64,000 nt of DNA from Nyssa sinensis. Lineage: Eukaryota > Streptophyta > Magnoliopsida > Cornales > Nyssaceae. Positions 49,301 through 62,408 of this stretch are shown piece after piece. A program made the position numbers and the translations under genes. Under the pieces are notes generated by a model that did not search any database, was not told the DNA's origin, and saw only the letters and a program-made list of their open reading frames with translations. The first letter of the stretch is position 1. Each line of letters starts with the position of its first letter. The stretch is taken from NCBI GenBank assembly GCA_008638375.1, contig CM018032.1, positions 9,931,001-9,995,000 on the forward strand, in the 5' to 3' direction.

Positions 49301-52300
49301 TACACCCAATTTCACACAAAAATTCAGATTCTTCGTACTGATAATGGCATGGAGTACTTCAATTCTTATTTGAGTCCCTATTTTCAAGACAAAGATATTA
49401 TTCACCAGAGTTCCTGTGTTCATACCCCCCAACAAAAGGGGGTTGCTGAACGGAAAAACCGACATATTCTTGAGATAGCTCGTGCTCTACTGTTTACCTC
49501 TCACATGAAAAATAATTTTTGGGGTGATGCCATTCTGACCGCTGCATTTCTTATCAATCGAATGCTTAGTCGGGTTCTCTCATTTGCCACTCCTTTCCAA
49601 AAATTCAAGGAGGCCTTCCCTAATTCTCGAGTCAGTTCCTCTCTCCCTATTCGTGTTTTTGGGTCCACAGTGTTTGTCCACATTCACGCCTCCCAACGTA
49701 ATAAATTGGATCCTAGAGCTCTCAAATGTGTCTTTCTTGGCTACTCCCCTACTCAGAAGGGTTACAAATGCTATAACCCTCTCTCCCAGAAGTTATATGT
49801 TAGTTAGGATGTCACATTTTTTGAGCATACTCCCTACTACTCGCTTCAGGGGGAGTCCTTGAGAGAAGCTCGACTCGTTGATATAGACTTCGATGTTGCG
49901 ATCTTTGAATCTATCCCATACAGTACACCCTCTCCTTCCTTGTCCAACACAGAAGGAACCTTGAACTCAGGGGGAGATGTAGGAAAACAAACAGACAGAG
50001 AGACACTTGTTTACTCAAGGAGACCTAAATCAAAGCCCGATAAGACATTCACATCCGAAGCACCAAAAGAGTCAGAACCGGTGATAGTTCCGACTACTTA
50101 TGAGCCAAAATCCAATCTTGACCAAGTAAAAAATCTTGATGACCTACCCATTGCTCTTAGAAAACAACCTCGTTCATGTACTTCCCATCCTATCTCAAAA
50201 TTTGTTTCTTACAATGCTCTTTCTGCCAAATGTCGTGCTTTTACATCTAACCTTGACAGAATCCAGATTCCTAAGAATGTTCAAGAGACTTTGGAAATTC
50301 CAGAATGGAGAAAAGCAGTAATGGAAGAAATCAGGGCATTGGAAAAAAATGGAACTTGGGAAGTAATGACTTTGCCAAAGGGGAAGAAGTCAGTAGGCTG
50401 TAAGTAGATGTTCACAGTAAAGTACAAGGCGGATGGTACAGTGGAACGATATAAAGCTCGCCTAGTTGCAAAGGGGTTCACTCAGACATATGGCATCGAC
50501 TATACCGAGACATTTGCACCAGTAGCAAAGCTGAACACTATACGGGTTCTCTTGTCCTTGGCAGCAAACCTGGATTGGCCACTCCACCAATTTGACATCA
50601 TGAATGCTTTTCTGAATGGTGAGCTGGAGGAAGAAGTGTTCATGACACTACCTCCTGGATTTTACAAGGAAGGAGATGAAACCAGAGTATGTAAACTGAA
50701 GAAATCCCTGTATGGACTTAAATAATCACCAAGGGCATGGTTTGATAGATTTGCGAAGGTGATGAAGAATCAAGGATATCAACAGGGACAGTCAGATCAT
50801 ACGATGTTCATCAAACAATCCAGTGATGGAAGCAGGACCATCCTGATTGTATATGTCGACGACATCATTCTTACTGGAGACAACACAGGAGAGATGGAAA
50901 GATTGAAGAAGGTCTTAGCCACAGAATTTGAGGTAAAAGACCTAGGTCAAATGCGATACTTTCTAGCAATGAAAGTTGCTAGGTCAAAGAAGGGAATTAG
51001 TCTCTCAGAGAAAGTATGTTCTTGATCTTTTGACTGAGACTGGTATGCTTGGTTGCAAGCCAAGCGATACTCCGATCGAGGCAGGAAAAAGAGCGGAAAA
51101 CGCTGGAAAACCTGTGGTTAGAGAAAGATATCAGAGATTAGTAGGTAGATTGATCTACGTATCTCACACCAGACCTGACATTGCTTTCGCTGTGAGTGTG
51201 ATCAGTCAGCATATGCATTCACCAAAGGAGGGTCACCTAGAAGCAGTATATAGAATTTTCAGATATCTGAAAGGCTTTCCAGGGCGAGGTCTATTCTTTA
51301 AGAGAGGAGACAGTAAGAAGGTAGAGATTTATACAGATGCAGACTGGGCAGGATCAGTAGAAGACAGAAGGTCTACTACTGGCTACTGTACCTATGTTTG
51401 GGGAAATCTAGTAACGTGGAGGAGTAAGAAGCAGAATGTGGTAGCCAGAAGTAGTGCTGAAGCTGAATTTAGAGCCGTTGCACAAGGGATGTGTGAAGGG
51501 CTGTGGTTACAAAAGCTCTTGGAGGAACTACATATCACAATAGAGCTCCCCATCAAACTCTACTGCGACAACAAAGCCGCTATCAGCATTTCCCATAATC
51601 CGGTCCAGCACGACAGGACTAAACACATAGAAGTTGACAGGCATTTTATAAAGGAGAAAATTGAGAAAGGGACAGTCTGTATGACCTATATCCCTACACG
51701 AAAACAATTAGCAGATATATTCACTAAGGGATTATAGAGGTCCAGCTTTGAAGAGTTTATTTGCAAGTTGGACATGATCAACATCTATGATCCAACTTGA
51801 GGGGGAGTGTGGAAATCCCGAATAATTTGAATGGGATTTGGAGAATATTGTGATAGGAGATTTAGGCTGATTATTAGTGTTGACCTATTTTTGTTTCCCT
51901 TTTTCTTTGTTTCCATTTTCTTTATTATTTCCATATTTTGATTCTCATTGTACATGATAAATAGGGACCATGTATGTAAACAAGTAATTAGTTATGAATG
52001 AGAAATTGATTCGTTTCTTCATACTTCTTTGAAATTGTTACACTTTTGGGTTGTGGAGTCATCCCACTCTTGTGTAGATTCTTTCACAGGTTTTTTGATG
52101 GATTGAGACTTTTTAAGTGTTAAGTCTCTATTTTTAGTAAATGGCTTGCCCCTTCTGGCGGTTTGTTTGTAATATATATCACTTGTTAGAAAATATTTTT
52201 CTTAGAACTGTTATTAAATTTCCTATATATATGTATTTTTTTGATTGGTTGTATGTATATGTATTGAAGACATTACGACTGGAATTTGAATCAAATTCTC

Positions 52301-55300
52301 ATTCTAAAAAAAATTACATGTTTACATACATGGTCCCTATTTATCATGTACAATGAGAATCGAAATATGGAAATAACAGAGAAAAAGGAAACAAAGGAAA
52401 AAAGGAAACAAAAAATTGTCAACACTAATAATCAGCCTAAATCTCCTACCATAATCTTCTCCAAATCCCATTCAAATTATACGGGATTTCCACACTCCCC
52501 CTTAAATTGGATCATAGATGTTGATCATGTCCAACTTGCAGATAAACTCTTCAAAGCTGGACCTCTGTAAACCCTTAGTGAATATATCTGCTAATTGTTC
52601 TCTTGTATGGATATAGGTCATGCAGACTGTCCCTTTCTCAATTTTCTCCTTTATAAAATGCCTGTTAACTTCTATATGTTTAGTCCTGTCGTGCTGGACC
52701 GGATTATGGGAAATGCTGATAGCGGCTTTGTTGTCGCAGTAGAGTTTTGATGGGGAGCTCTATTGTGATATGTAGTTCCTCCAAGAGCTTCTGTAACCAC
52801 GACCCTTCACACATCCCTTGTGCAATGGCTCTGAATTTAGCTTCAGCACTACTTCTGGCTACCACATTCTGCTTCTTACTCCTCTATGTTACTAGATTTC
52901 CCCAAACATAGGTACAGTAGCCAGTAGTAGACCTTCTGTCTTCTACTGATCCTGCCCAATCTGCATCTGTATAAATCTCTACCTTCTTACTGTCTCCTCT
53001 CTTAAAGAATAGACCTCGCCCTGGAGAGCCTTTCAGATATCTGAGAATTTTATATACTGCTTCTAGGTGACCCTCCTTTGGTGAATGCATATGCTGACTG
53101 ATCACACTCACAGCAAAAGCAATGTCAGGTCTGGTGTGAGATAGGTAGATCAATCTATCTGCTAGTCTCTGATATCTTTCTCTATCCACAGGTTTTCTAG
53201 CGTCTTCAGTTCTTTTTCCTGCCTCGATCGGAGTATCGCTTGGCTTGCAACCAAGCATCCTAGTCTCAGTCAAAAGATCGAGCACATACTTTCTCTGAGA
53301 GACACTAGTTCCCTTCTTTGACCTGGCCAGTTCCATTCCCAGAAAGTATCGCATTTGACCCAGGTCTTTTACCTCAAATTCTGTGGCTAAGACCTTCTTC
53401 AATTTTTCTATCTCTCCTGTGTTCTCTCCAGTAAGAATGATGTCGTCGACGTATACAATCAGGATGGTCCTGCTTCCATCACTGGATTGTTTGATGAACA
53501 TCGTATGATCTGACTATCCCTGTTGATATCCTTGATTCTTCATCACCTTCGCAAATCTATCAAACCATGCCCTTGGTGATTGTTTAAGTCCATACAGGGA
53601 TTTCTTCAGTTTACATACTCTGGTTTCATCTCCTTCCTTGTAAACTCCTAGAGGTAGCGTCATGAACACTTCTTCCTCTAGCTCACCATTTAGAAAAGCA
53701 TTCTTGATGTCAAATTGGTGGAGTGGCCAATTCAGGTTTGCTGCCAAGGATAAGAGAACTCGTATAGTGTTCAGCTTTGCCACAGGTGCAAATGTCTCGG
53801 TGTAGTCAATACCATATGTCTGAGTGAACCCCTTTGCAACTAGGCGAGCTTTGTATCGTTCCACTGTACCATCCGCTTTATACTTCACTGTGAACACCCA
53901 CTTACAGCCTACTGGCTTCTTCCCCTTTGGCAACGACATTACTTCCCAAGTTCCATTTTTTTCCAATGCCCTGATTTCTTCCATTACTGCTTTTCTCCAT
54001 TCTGGAATTCCCAAAACCTCTTGAATATTCTTAGGAATCTGGATCCTGTCAAGGTTAGACGTAAAAGCACGACATTTGGCAGAAAGAGCATTGTGAGAAA
54101 CAAATTTTGAGATAGGATGGGAAGTACACGAACGAGGTTGTTTTCTAAGAGCAATGGGTAGGTCATCAAGATTTTTTACCTGGTCAAGATTGGATTTTGG
54201 CTCATAAAGAGTCGGAGCTATCACCGGTTCGGACTCTTTTGGTGCTTCAGATGTGAAGGTCTCATCAGGCTTTGATTTAGGTCTCCTTGAGTAAACAAGT
54301 GTCTCCCTGCCTGTTTGTTTTCTCACATCTCCCCCTGAGTTCAAGGTTCCTTCTGTGTTGGACAAGAAAGGAGAAGGTGTACTGATAGACTCAAAGATCG
54401 CAACATCGAAGTCTATATCAAAGTGTTGAGCTTCTCTCAAGGACTCCCCCTGAAGCGAGTAGTAGGGAGTATGCTCAAAAAATGTGACATCCCGACTAAC
54501 ATATAACTTCTGTGAGAGGGGATCATAGCATTTGCAACCCTTTTGAGGAGGGGAGTAGCCAAGAAAGACACATTTGAGAGCTCTAGGATCCAATTTGTTA
54601 CATTGGGAGGTGTGAATGTGGACAAACACTGTGGACCCAAAAACACGAAGAGGGAGAGAGGAACTGACTCGAGAATTAGGAAAGGCCTCCTGGAATTTTT
54701 GGAGAGGAGTTGCAAATGAGAGAACCGGACTAGGCATTCGATTGATGAGAAATGCAGCGGTCAGAATGGCATCACCCCAAAAATTATTTTTCATGTGAGA
54801 GGTAAACAGTAAGGCACGAGCTATCTCAAGAATATGTCGGTTTTTTCGTTCAGCAACCCCATTTTGTTGGGGGGTTTGAACACAGGAACTCTGATGAATA
54901 ATACCTTTGTCTTGAAAGTAGGGACTTAAGGAGGAATTGAAGTATTCTGTGCCATTATCAGTACGAAGAATCTGGATTTTTGTGTGAAATTGGGTGTAAA
55001 TCATATTATAGAAATTCATGAATACCGAACTAACTTCAGATTTATCGTTTAGTAGAAATACCCAACAGAGACGAGAATGGTCATCAATAAATGTAATAAA
55101 CCATTTTTTGTGGGTCCTATTAGGAACTCGTGAGGGGCCCCAAAGATCACTGTGAATTAGGGTAAAAGGCAGTGATGGTTTATAAGATGATGTGGGAAAA
55201 GTAGTACGATGATGTTTTGCAGGTTCACAAACTTCACATTGTAAATCCAAGGGAGATTTATTCAAACAAAGTGATGGAAACAACTGTTTTAAATATTGAA

Positions 55301-58300
55301 AACTAGGATGGCCCATTCGTTTATGCCATAACAAAAGGTCACTATCCCTAGGACTAAATGCAGAATTACAAAGAGGAGGATGACACTGTTTATTCATGTG
55401 AACATCATCAAAGTAATAGAGTCCCTCACATTCCTTAGCACTGCCAATCGTCTTCCCCGATGATAGATCCTGAAAAACACAATGAGAAGACAAAAAAATA
55501 GCTGAGCAATGAGATTGTTTGGTTAGCTGACTAATAGACAACAGATTGCAAGAGAGATTAGGAACATGAAGTACAGACTCCAAAGTAATAAATTCAGAGA
55601 TACGGATACTCCCCTTGCCAGCTACTGGGGATAAAGTACCATCTGCAATTTTTATTTTCAAGTTATCAGCACAAGGTGAATATGTGGAGAATAAATGATG
55701 GGCATCAGTCATATGGTCAGATGCACCTGAGTCAATAATCCAGGGAGTATGGCGCAAAGTGGAACTAAGGGCTGACAAAAAAGTACCTTTGTGGGCTAAG
55801 GAACCCGATGGCAGTTGTGTAGAGGATTGACCCGAGGTTTGGAAGGTCGAAAATAGAGCATATAGCTTCTCAAGTTGCTCGGGGTTAAAACCCCCACTAA
55901 AGGGCTGTTCAGTAGAGGCCTGGTACCCATGAGATTTATTGGGCTGTCTGGGCTTCCAATCTATAGGCTTGCCATGTAAGGTTCAACAGGTATCTTTGGA
56001 ATGGCCCGATATTTTGCAATGCTCACAAAAAGGTCGTTTATTTTGTTTTGGGCCGGATCCATTATGAGGCCCACGACTTACAAAAGCTTCCAACCCAGAT
56101 GTATGGGTCTGTCTCGACTCACTGGATGACCCACGCGATATAAGGTCTTCAACCTCAGACATATGGTTCGGTCGTGAACCAGACCTTCCTGTCGACACCG
56201 TTCCTTGACTCGCAAGAGTAGAGCCTTCGATCCCAGGCTCTGCTTTCTCCTTCAACATCACCTTCCGCCTCTGTTCTTCCCGTCGCACCTCAGCAAAGAC
56301 CTCACGGATGGAGGGAAGCGGTCGTCGACCCAAGATTCTGCTGCGAACATCGTTGAGTTCTCGATTTAGCCTTGCCAGAAATTCGAACACCCGCTTGGCT
56401 TCCATCCTCTTTTGGAATCGAACACTGTCACCCGTGCACTCCCATTCTTCGCCGCAGCTGAGGTCGAATTCTTGCCACAGTCCCAACATCTCTGTGTAGA
56501 ATTCTGTAACTTCCCGATCTCCTTGCTTCATCTGCCATAGCCTTGTCTTGAGTTCGAAAATTTGTGATGCATCTCCAGCATCTGAGTACGTCTCTCGCAC
56601 GGCGTCCCACACATCTTTTGCAGTCGGGAGAAACATGTAGGTTCTTCCGATAGTTGGTCGCATGGAGTTGATCAAGCAGGAGGTGATGAAGGAGTTCTCT
56701 GAACGCCATTTTTGGAGAGCCGTTGCATCACTGGAAGGAGGTTGCTTGATCTCGCCTGTCAGGAACCCCAATTTCCCTCTGCCGTCGATAAACAGCTTGA
56801 TGGATTGGGCCCATTCTCGGTAATTCTTCCCATTTAATTTTTCTACAGTAAGATGGAATGAGGAATTTTCAATTCCTACAGTCGAACTCATGGAGGAGAT
56901 CGTCTGTGATTCTCCTTCTTGAGTTACCGACTGAGTAGATTCATGGCTGCCAGCCATATTTTGCTAGGGTTTTCAGAATCCCTGCTCTGATACCATGAAG
57001 ACATTACGATTGGAATTTGAATCAAATTCTCATTCTAAAAAAAATTACATGCTTACATACATGGTCCCTATTTATCATGTACAATGAGAATCGAAATATG
57101 GAAATAACAGAGAAAAAGGAAACAAAAGAAAAAAGGAAACAAAAAATTGTCAACACTAATAATCAGCCTAAATCTCCTATCATAATCTTCTCCAAATCTC
57201 ATTCAAATTATACGAGATTTCCACATGTATATTAGGCACTTCAATCCATAGTTATTAAACCCCGCCTGGCCCGGCCGGTTAGATCGATTGAACCTGGAAT
57301 CGGGGCCTAAACCGGGCTGGGTCATCATTCTGACTGGACAAGGAAGAGAACCAGATGACCCGACCGATCAAACCAGTGACCTGAGCGGGTTTAGGAGAGC
57401 CGGCCATCACCATTTATCATGTATAAAATGTAACTTTTTGTGGTTGCAAAGAGTCAAACCCAAGACAATGAATTAATAGGTAAGCACTCCTAACTATTAA
57501 GCCACGTGTTCCCTTGTTAAATAATTTACATATTTAATATATATTAAATTATATTTTTGTTTCATATCAATAATAACGAAATTAATGTAACGTCATTTTT
57601 TTTTTAAAAAATCTTATCATGGTTTTCTAAACTAACATAATTATTTAATTTTAAATAATATTTTTATGTTATTCCGGTTCAACCAATTGACCCAGCGGTT
57701 GAACTAGTGACCCATCCACCCGCTCACCTCGCCGGGTTGATGCCCGGCCCGGGTTTAATAACTATGCTTCCATCTTATCAGGATCAATTGTGCTAACAAA
57801 ATTAGTTCAATATAATTTTTGTTTTGCTGGTGCTAATTTACCCCATTCAATGTTTGGAATAATTATCTATATTTACATGGAAACTTTGAGATTCACAGTG
57901 TTAGGCAACCACTTACCCAAAAGCCTAAGCTATTGAGGAATGGGCCAAACCATGTGTATAGAGCTCCCCCACTCTATATATTAATATAAGAGGAATTTTA
58001 TTTTGATACTTGTAAAAAAAAAAGAAGAGGAATTTTATTTTGATAAGTTGTTCTTTACTGTTTACAGAGATTTCAGAAATGTGAATATGCTAAAACACAG
58101 TTGTTTAAAACTGAAGGCCGTGGGTGGGGTCTTCTAGCTGATGAGAATATTAAGGTAATTGCTTCGAATCCATGCTATTTTTAACATTTACTCGATTAGT
58201 CATTTGATCTTTCCTGTTTCAAGGTCGGGGTGTGACTTTTCTCTACACACTGTATCTATGCAAACATGAACAAGTATTTTATGGTGTGCCTGCTGATTTT

Positions 58301-61300
58301 TAATGCTTTCTTTGTGATTTATATTTATCTTTAAGAATGCAAAGATATGCTTTACTGAACAACCTACCCTTGTTATTAATTTTTTTTAAAGAAAATGAAA
58401 AAATCCCTGTTACTAGAACCTTTGAGAGTGTTGAATTTTGATATAATCTCTATAGCTAAAATTAAATGTATAAATCTTTTAAAGTGTTCTTTAAATTGTT
58501 ATATGCTTTAGTAGGGGACTTATTAAAAAAAAGTTATATGCTTGCATTTTCTTCTTTTTTTATATGATCAGGCTGGACAGTTCATTATTGAATATTGTGG
58601 AGAAGTAATATCATCGGAAGAAGCACAACGAAGGTCTCAAACTTATGAATCTCAAGGTAGAATATAGATTTATCAGATACATGTTTGATAATCCTATTTC
58701 TTACGACCAATTTTACCTTTTTGTGTGGCTTGGTGCAGGTCTCAAGGATGCATATATCATCTCTCTTAATGCTAATTATTTTATTGATGCAACTAAAAAG
58801 GGAAGCTGTGCTAGATTTATAAACCATTCATGGTAAGCAACTCAAAGCAGAACATGAAGACAATGAAAAATGAAATGTCAATAAAGTATGAATGGCATCT
58901 TGTTCCTTGAGTAAATCAGTTATTTTCAGCTGGGCATTAATACATATTTTTTGGAGTCTGCAGCCAACCTAATTGTGAGACAAGGAAGTGGACAGTTTTG
59001 GGGGAAATTAGGGTTGGGATATTTGCGAAGCAAGATATTTCTGTTGGAACCGAACTGGCATATGATTATAATTTTGAATGGTATGGCGGTGCTAATGTCC
59101 GCTGTCTGTGTGGGGCGGATAACTGTTCTAAATTTCTTGGGGCAAAGTCTTCTGGTTTCCTGGTGAGTTTTGAGTGCAAGTTAAGTATGTAAGAAAGATG
59201 CAACATTCCATTTGACATGCATTCTCTTTATGGAACTGAAGTCATGAAAACATGAAAACTAGTTGTATGCAAACTTTTTGAGGCAGTTACATATGCTAAT
59301 ACCAAATTGAATCAGCCATCAAATTGGCCTCTATACATATATGTACATATACTGCAAACCTTTACCTCTGATTGATACTCTGCAATACTCCTGTCGGATG
59401 ATTCACAAACATATATCCTCTATTCTGGCAACAACTTACGCTTTCCTGTCCTGAAAAAAGAACCCATAGCCCTTTTTGAGTCACTTCAGTTTTCTTACCA
59501 AAACCCATAACATCATACTCCTGCCACCACATCTTTATCCTGTCCACAAAGCCAGCTTCCTTCGACCACATATTCTCAAGCTGGAATGGCTCTCTCCCAC
59601 TACGAATCCCACCACAATCAAGGAGTATAGGCACGTGATATGAAACATGTTCCTGAAATTTTTCCGTCATTGTCATGATTAATTGCAAATTAGTGCAAAT
59701 ATTAGGCAAATACTTCTTTGTGCTCTCTTAAAGAAGTTGCTGAGATTTTATCACTGCAACTTCTTTAGAATTAATCTGTCATTGGCTGACGAGGAAGTGG
59801 ACTATTTGGCTAAGAGGGACTCTTCTTGTAGAGAGAGAGAGTCTTCATGTTTATGGCTTGTAAATTCTTCTTTTATTTATTTTTTTATTGATCTGGTTGG
59901 ATGATATCTCTTCCTACCCTTTGTTTTTTGTCTAAAGATTCACTAAAAGCCCATTGCCCTGTGTTGGTCCCATTAACTGGGGGTGTTGTGAGGGATACTT
60001 CTCTCTCCTAATTTATTTTTTCATTTCCTTGGGGAAAAAGCCATATATGTGCATGAACTTCTTGAAGCTTCAAACAATATCCTGTCAAGTTCTTTTCTAG
60101 TTTGACATGCTGATAAATCTTTTCTTTAATGAAAGGTTTTTTCAATTTTTTTTTGTTAATTTCCATTGACCTCCTCTGAGGTTTCTGACAATTAAACTGA
60201 CCTCCTCTACTTTTTACTGACAAACTTCAAAGACCTCCCCTCCAACCTAATTTTTTTTTCCAAAATGACAAAAGTATCCCTTTCATTTTATTTTTTTGAC
60301 ATTTTTAAAATTTTGACCAATTATTTCTAACTTTTTTTGTTCATTTTCAAATAAATATTAATTAATTTTTTTTGACGAAAAAATATAATTTATTTATCTT
60401 AATTTTTTTTTTTATAAAACAAAAAAAATCTTTAAAAAAAGTTAGAAAAAAATGGTCAAAAGTGAAAAAAAATGCAAAAAATTAAAAATAAAATGAAAGG
60501 GGTACCTTTTTCATTTTGAAAAAAATTTAGGTTGGAGGGGAGGTCTTTGTAGTTTGTCAGTAAAAGTAGGAGATGTCGGTGTCATTCCAGAAACCTTGGA
60601 GGAGGTCTTTGTAAATGTTAGAAACCTCATAGGAGGTTAATGTAATTTACCCTAAATAATTTAATCAAGGTTTTTGTACTTTCACATCCGAACTTTATTG
60701 TTTGACTGCCACCTCATTAAGATGGTTAACTCTATTTCAGGCATTTTCTGACAGTGGGAGAATTGCCCGTAATTATCTTCTGTCCTCATTTTCTGGCATT
60801 TATCCTCAAAAAAGTGATATTGTTGCATACCTATAAAAAAAGTGATATTGTTGCACGCTTGTGGGATATTAGTTGACCTTGAATTCGTCACTGCACAGTT
60901 TTCTTTTTGTGTGGAATACTGTTGTGCTAATTGTTGATATCTTCAATTTAATCACTGAGTCCATTTGTGGCTTTGATTAAAATTTGGAGTCTGTTCAACA
61001 AAAGGCAAATAGTGGCCTAGCCGAACCTGTTTACTGAAGTATGACTTAGGCACATCTTAAGAATGGCATACTGAAAAGAAACTGTCCTGTTGAGAGTTGA
61101 AATGCATTTATCATGCCTAACTGTCACGAAAGCCATCAACTAGAATCGAATTTATTGAGATTAAAGAGAATTGTGTTCACATTGTGAAGGGAAGCACAAG
61201 GTTTAGCTTTTAGGTCTTCGCTAGTGATGAAATACATATCATGTTTCACTCTCTGTCGGAGCCTCAATTAGTCTTTGGTCCATCTAATTAATTGATGTCC

Positions 61301-62377
61301 TAAAAGATATGTCTGAAAACAATGATGTTAAGAGGCTTCTTTTTTATTTATAGCCATGTTGATTGTTTTTGATAGGTAAGTCACACAAACACTTTGCCCC
61401 TTGAGGGGACTCAAACACTCAACCTCCCATATGGAGAGGTGGAGGAGGTACCAACCAGGCTAGAGCTTGTTGCTTTTATAGCCACGTTGATTATTTTAGT
61501 GTAATGCGCTTTAGATTGTCTGGTAGAGCTCCGGTTTTAGCTGCCATATTAGTCGCAATGCTTCTGAATGGTGCAAAAAGCCAACATCCTCGGTCATTTT
61601 TCGGTCACTTGATCACATCCAATAGTGCCTTTTTTAAAAATATTTTTTCTTTTAAAACGGGCCCTTTTATGTTAAGCTAAACAGCCTAAACCATTTGAAC
61701 TCTGGTTTTTATGGATTATCTTTTAGGGCTTTCTTTATTTGTTTTTTTTTTGTTTGTTTGATTCTAATTTTTTTATTTATTAAATTTTGGATGGACAAGT
61801 GGTTAGTTTTTAGCCTAGTTGGTGAGTGGAGTTCAAGCTTGGGTCGAGGAACCTTGCCCTGTGGTGCAACCCTAGAGTCCTAGACCACAGTGTAATACAC
61901 CTGGCTCGGTTTGGCTGGTCGGAGAAGTGGATCAGTGATCCCGCCCTTGCCCCCTTTGGTTATTCATTGGACCATTTAAACTTTAACCTTGAAGACACTG
62001 TTGACTTGGAAAAGCTTTTGCACTACTTGTTCACCTGGCTGATTTTAGTTAGACTAGGTAACTAAGATCCCTTTAATTTAAGAATTTTTGAAACTCCTAT
62101 ACAGTGAGATACAAACCTGTGACCATGGAAGCAAAATGCAGAGCACAAACAACTTAGGTAGATTAACTTACTGGATTGCCTTTAATTTTCATTTTGATTT
62201 AGTATGGTTGGGGGTCTGGAGGCTTTGCCATCATGATGAATTTCTTAACAGCTAGTTAGTCCCTTATAACTTCCATCTTTGAAACTTTGTGCTCTGTTTT
62301 TTTTGGGTGGTGTCTTAGACTCTTATATACCAATCAAATACTCCTACCCATCTGATGTGGGATAGGAGTATCACATT

Positions 62378-62408
<31 letters not shown>

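Larger units (their letters stand above)
47089..52021 (+). mobile_element. copia-type LTR retrotransposon C
   Basis: A 4,933-bp element on the plus strand. LTRs of 215 and 214 bp begin TGTGGAAATCCCG and end TTTCTTCA, with about 4 differences by eye (~98% alike), so it is a recent insertion. The perfect initiator-Met primer-binding site TGGTATCAGAGC is at 47304-47315. The purine tract TTGAGGGGGAG lies at 51797-51807. It belongs to the same family as copia D but in the opposite direction, with only 243 bp between their 3' LTRs. It lies in the sense direction of the host gene. Confidence 0.95.
47084..52026. repeat. 5-bp TSD pair (TACTT) of copia C
   Basis: TACTT at 47084-47088 and 52022-52026, immediately outside the two LTRs. 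Confidence 0.93.
52265..57225 (-). mobile_element. copia-type LTR retrotransposon D
   Basis: A 4,961-bp element on the minus strand, antisense to the host gene. LTRs are 230 bp each with 6 differences by eye (~97% alike). The primer-binding site TGGTATCAGAGC (complement at 56984-56995) is perfect. The LTR is recognisably the same family as that of C (TGTGGAAATCCCGTATAATTTG, ATAAATAGGGACCATGTATG) but about 15 bp longer. It has the best-preserved coding region of the four copias: gag is open and pol is open for 822 codons from the shared TGA. Confidence 0.95.
52260..57230. repeat. 5-bp TSD pair (TGTAT) of copia D
   Basis: TGTAT at 52260-52264 and 57226-57230 borders the two LTRs. Confidence 0.93.

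Noticed and set aside
47342..51800. Copia C as an autonomous active element.
   Set aside because: Its LTRs are young, but seven in-frame stops and a 2-base deletion rule out a full polyprotein; only mobilisation in trans would be possible.
59683..59904. Frame with [15 protein letters not shown], resembling the end of a LINE RNase H domain.
   Set aside because: Only about ten residues fit the pattern and nothing upstream supports an RNase H fold.
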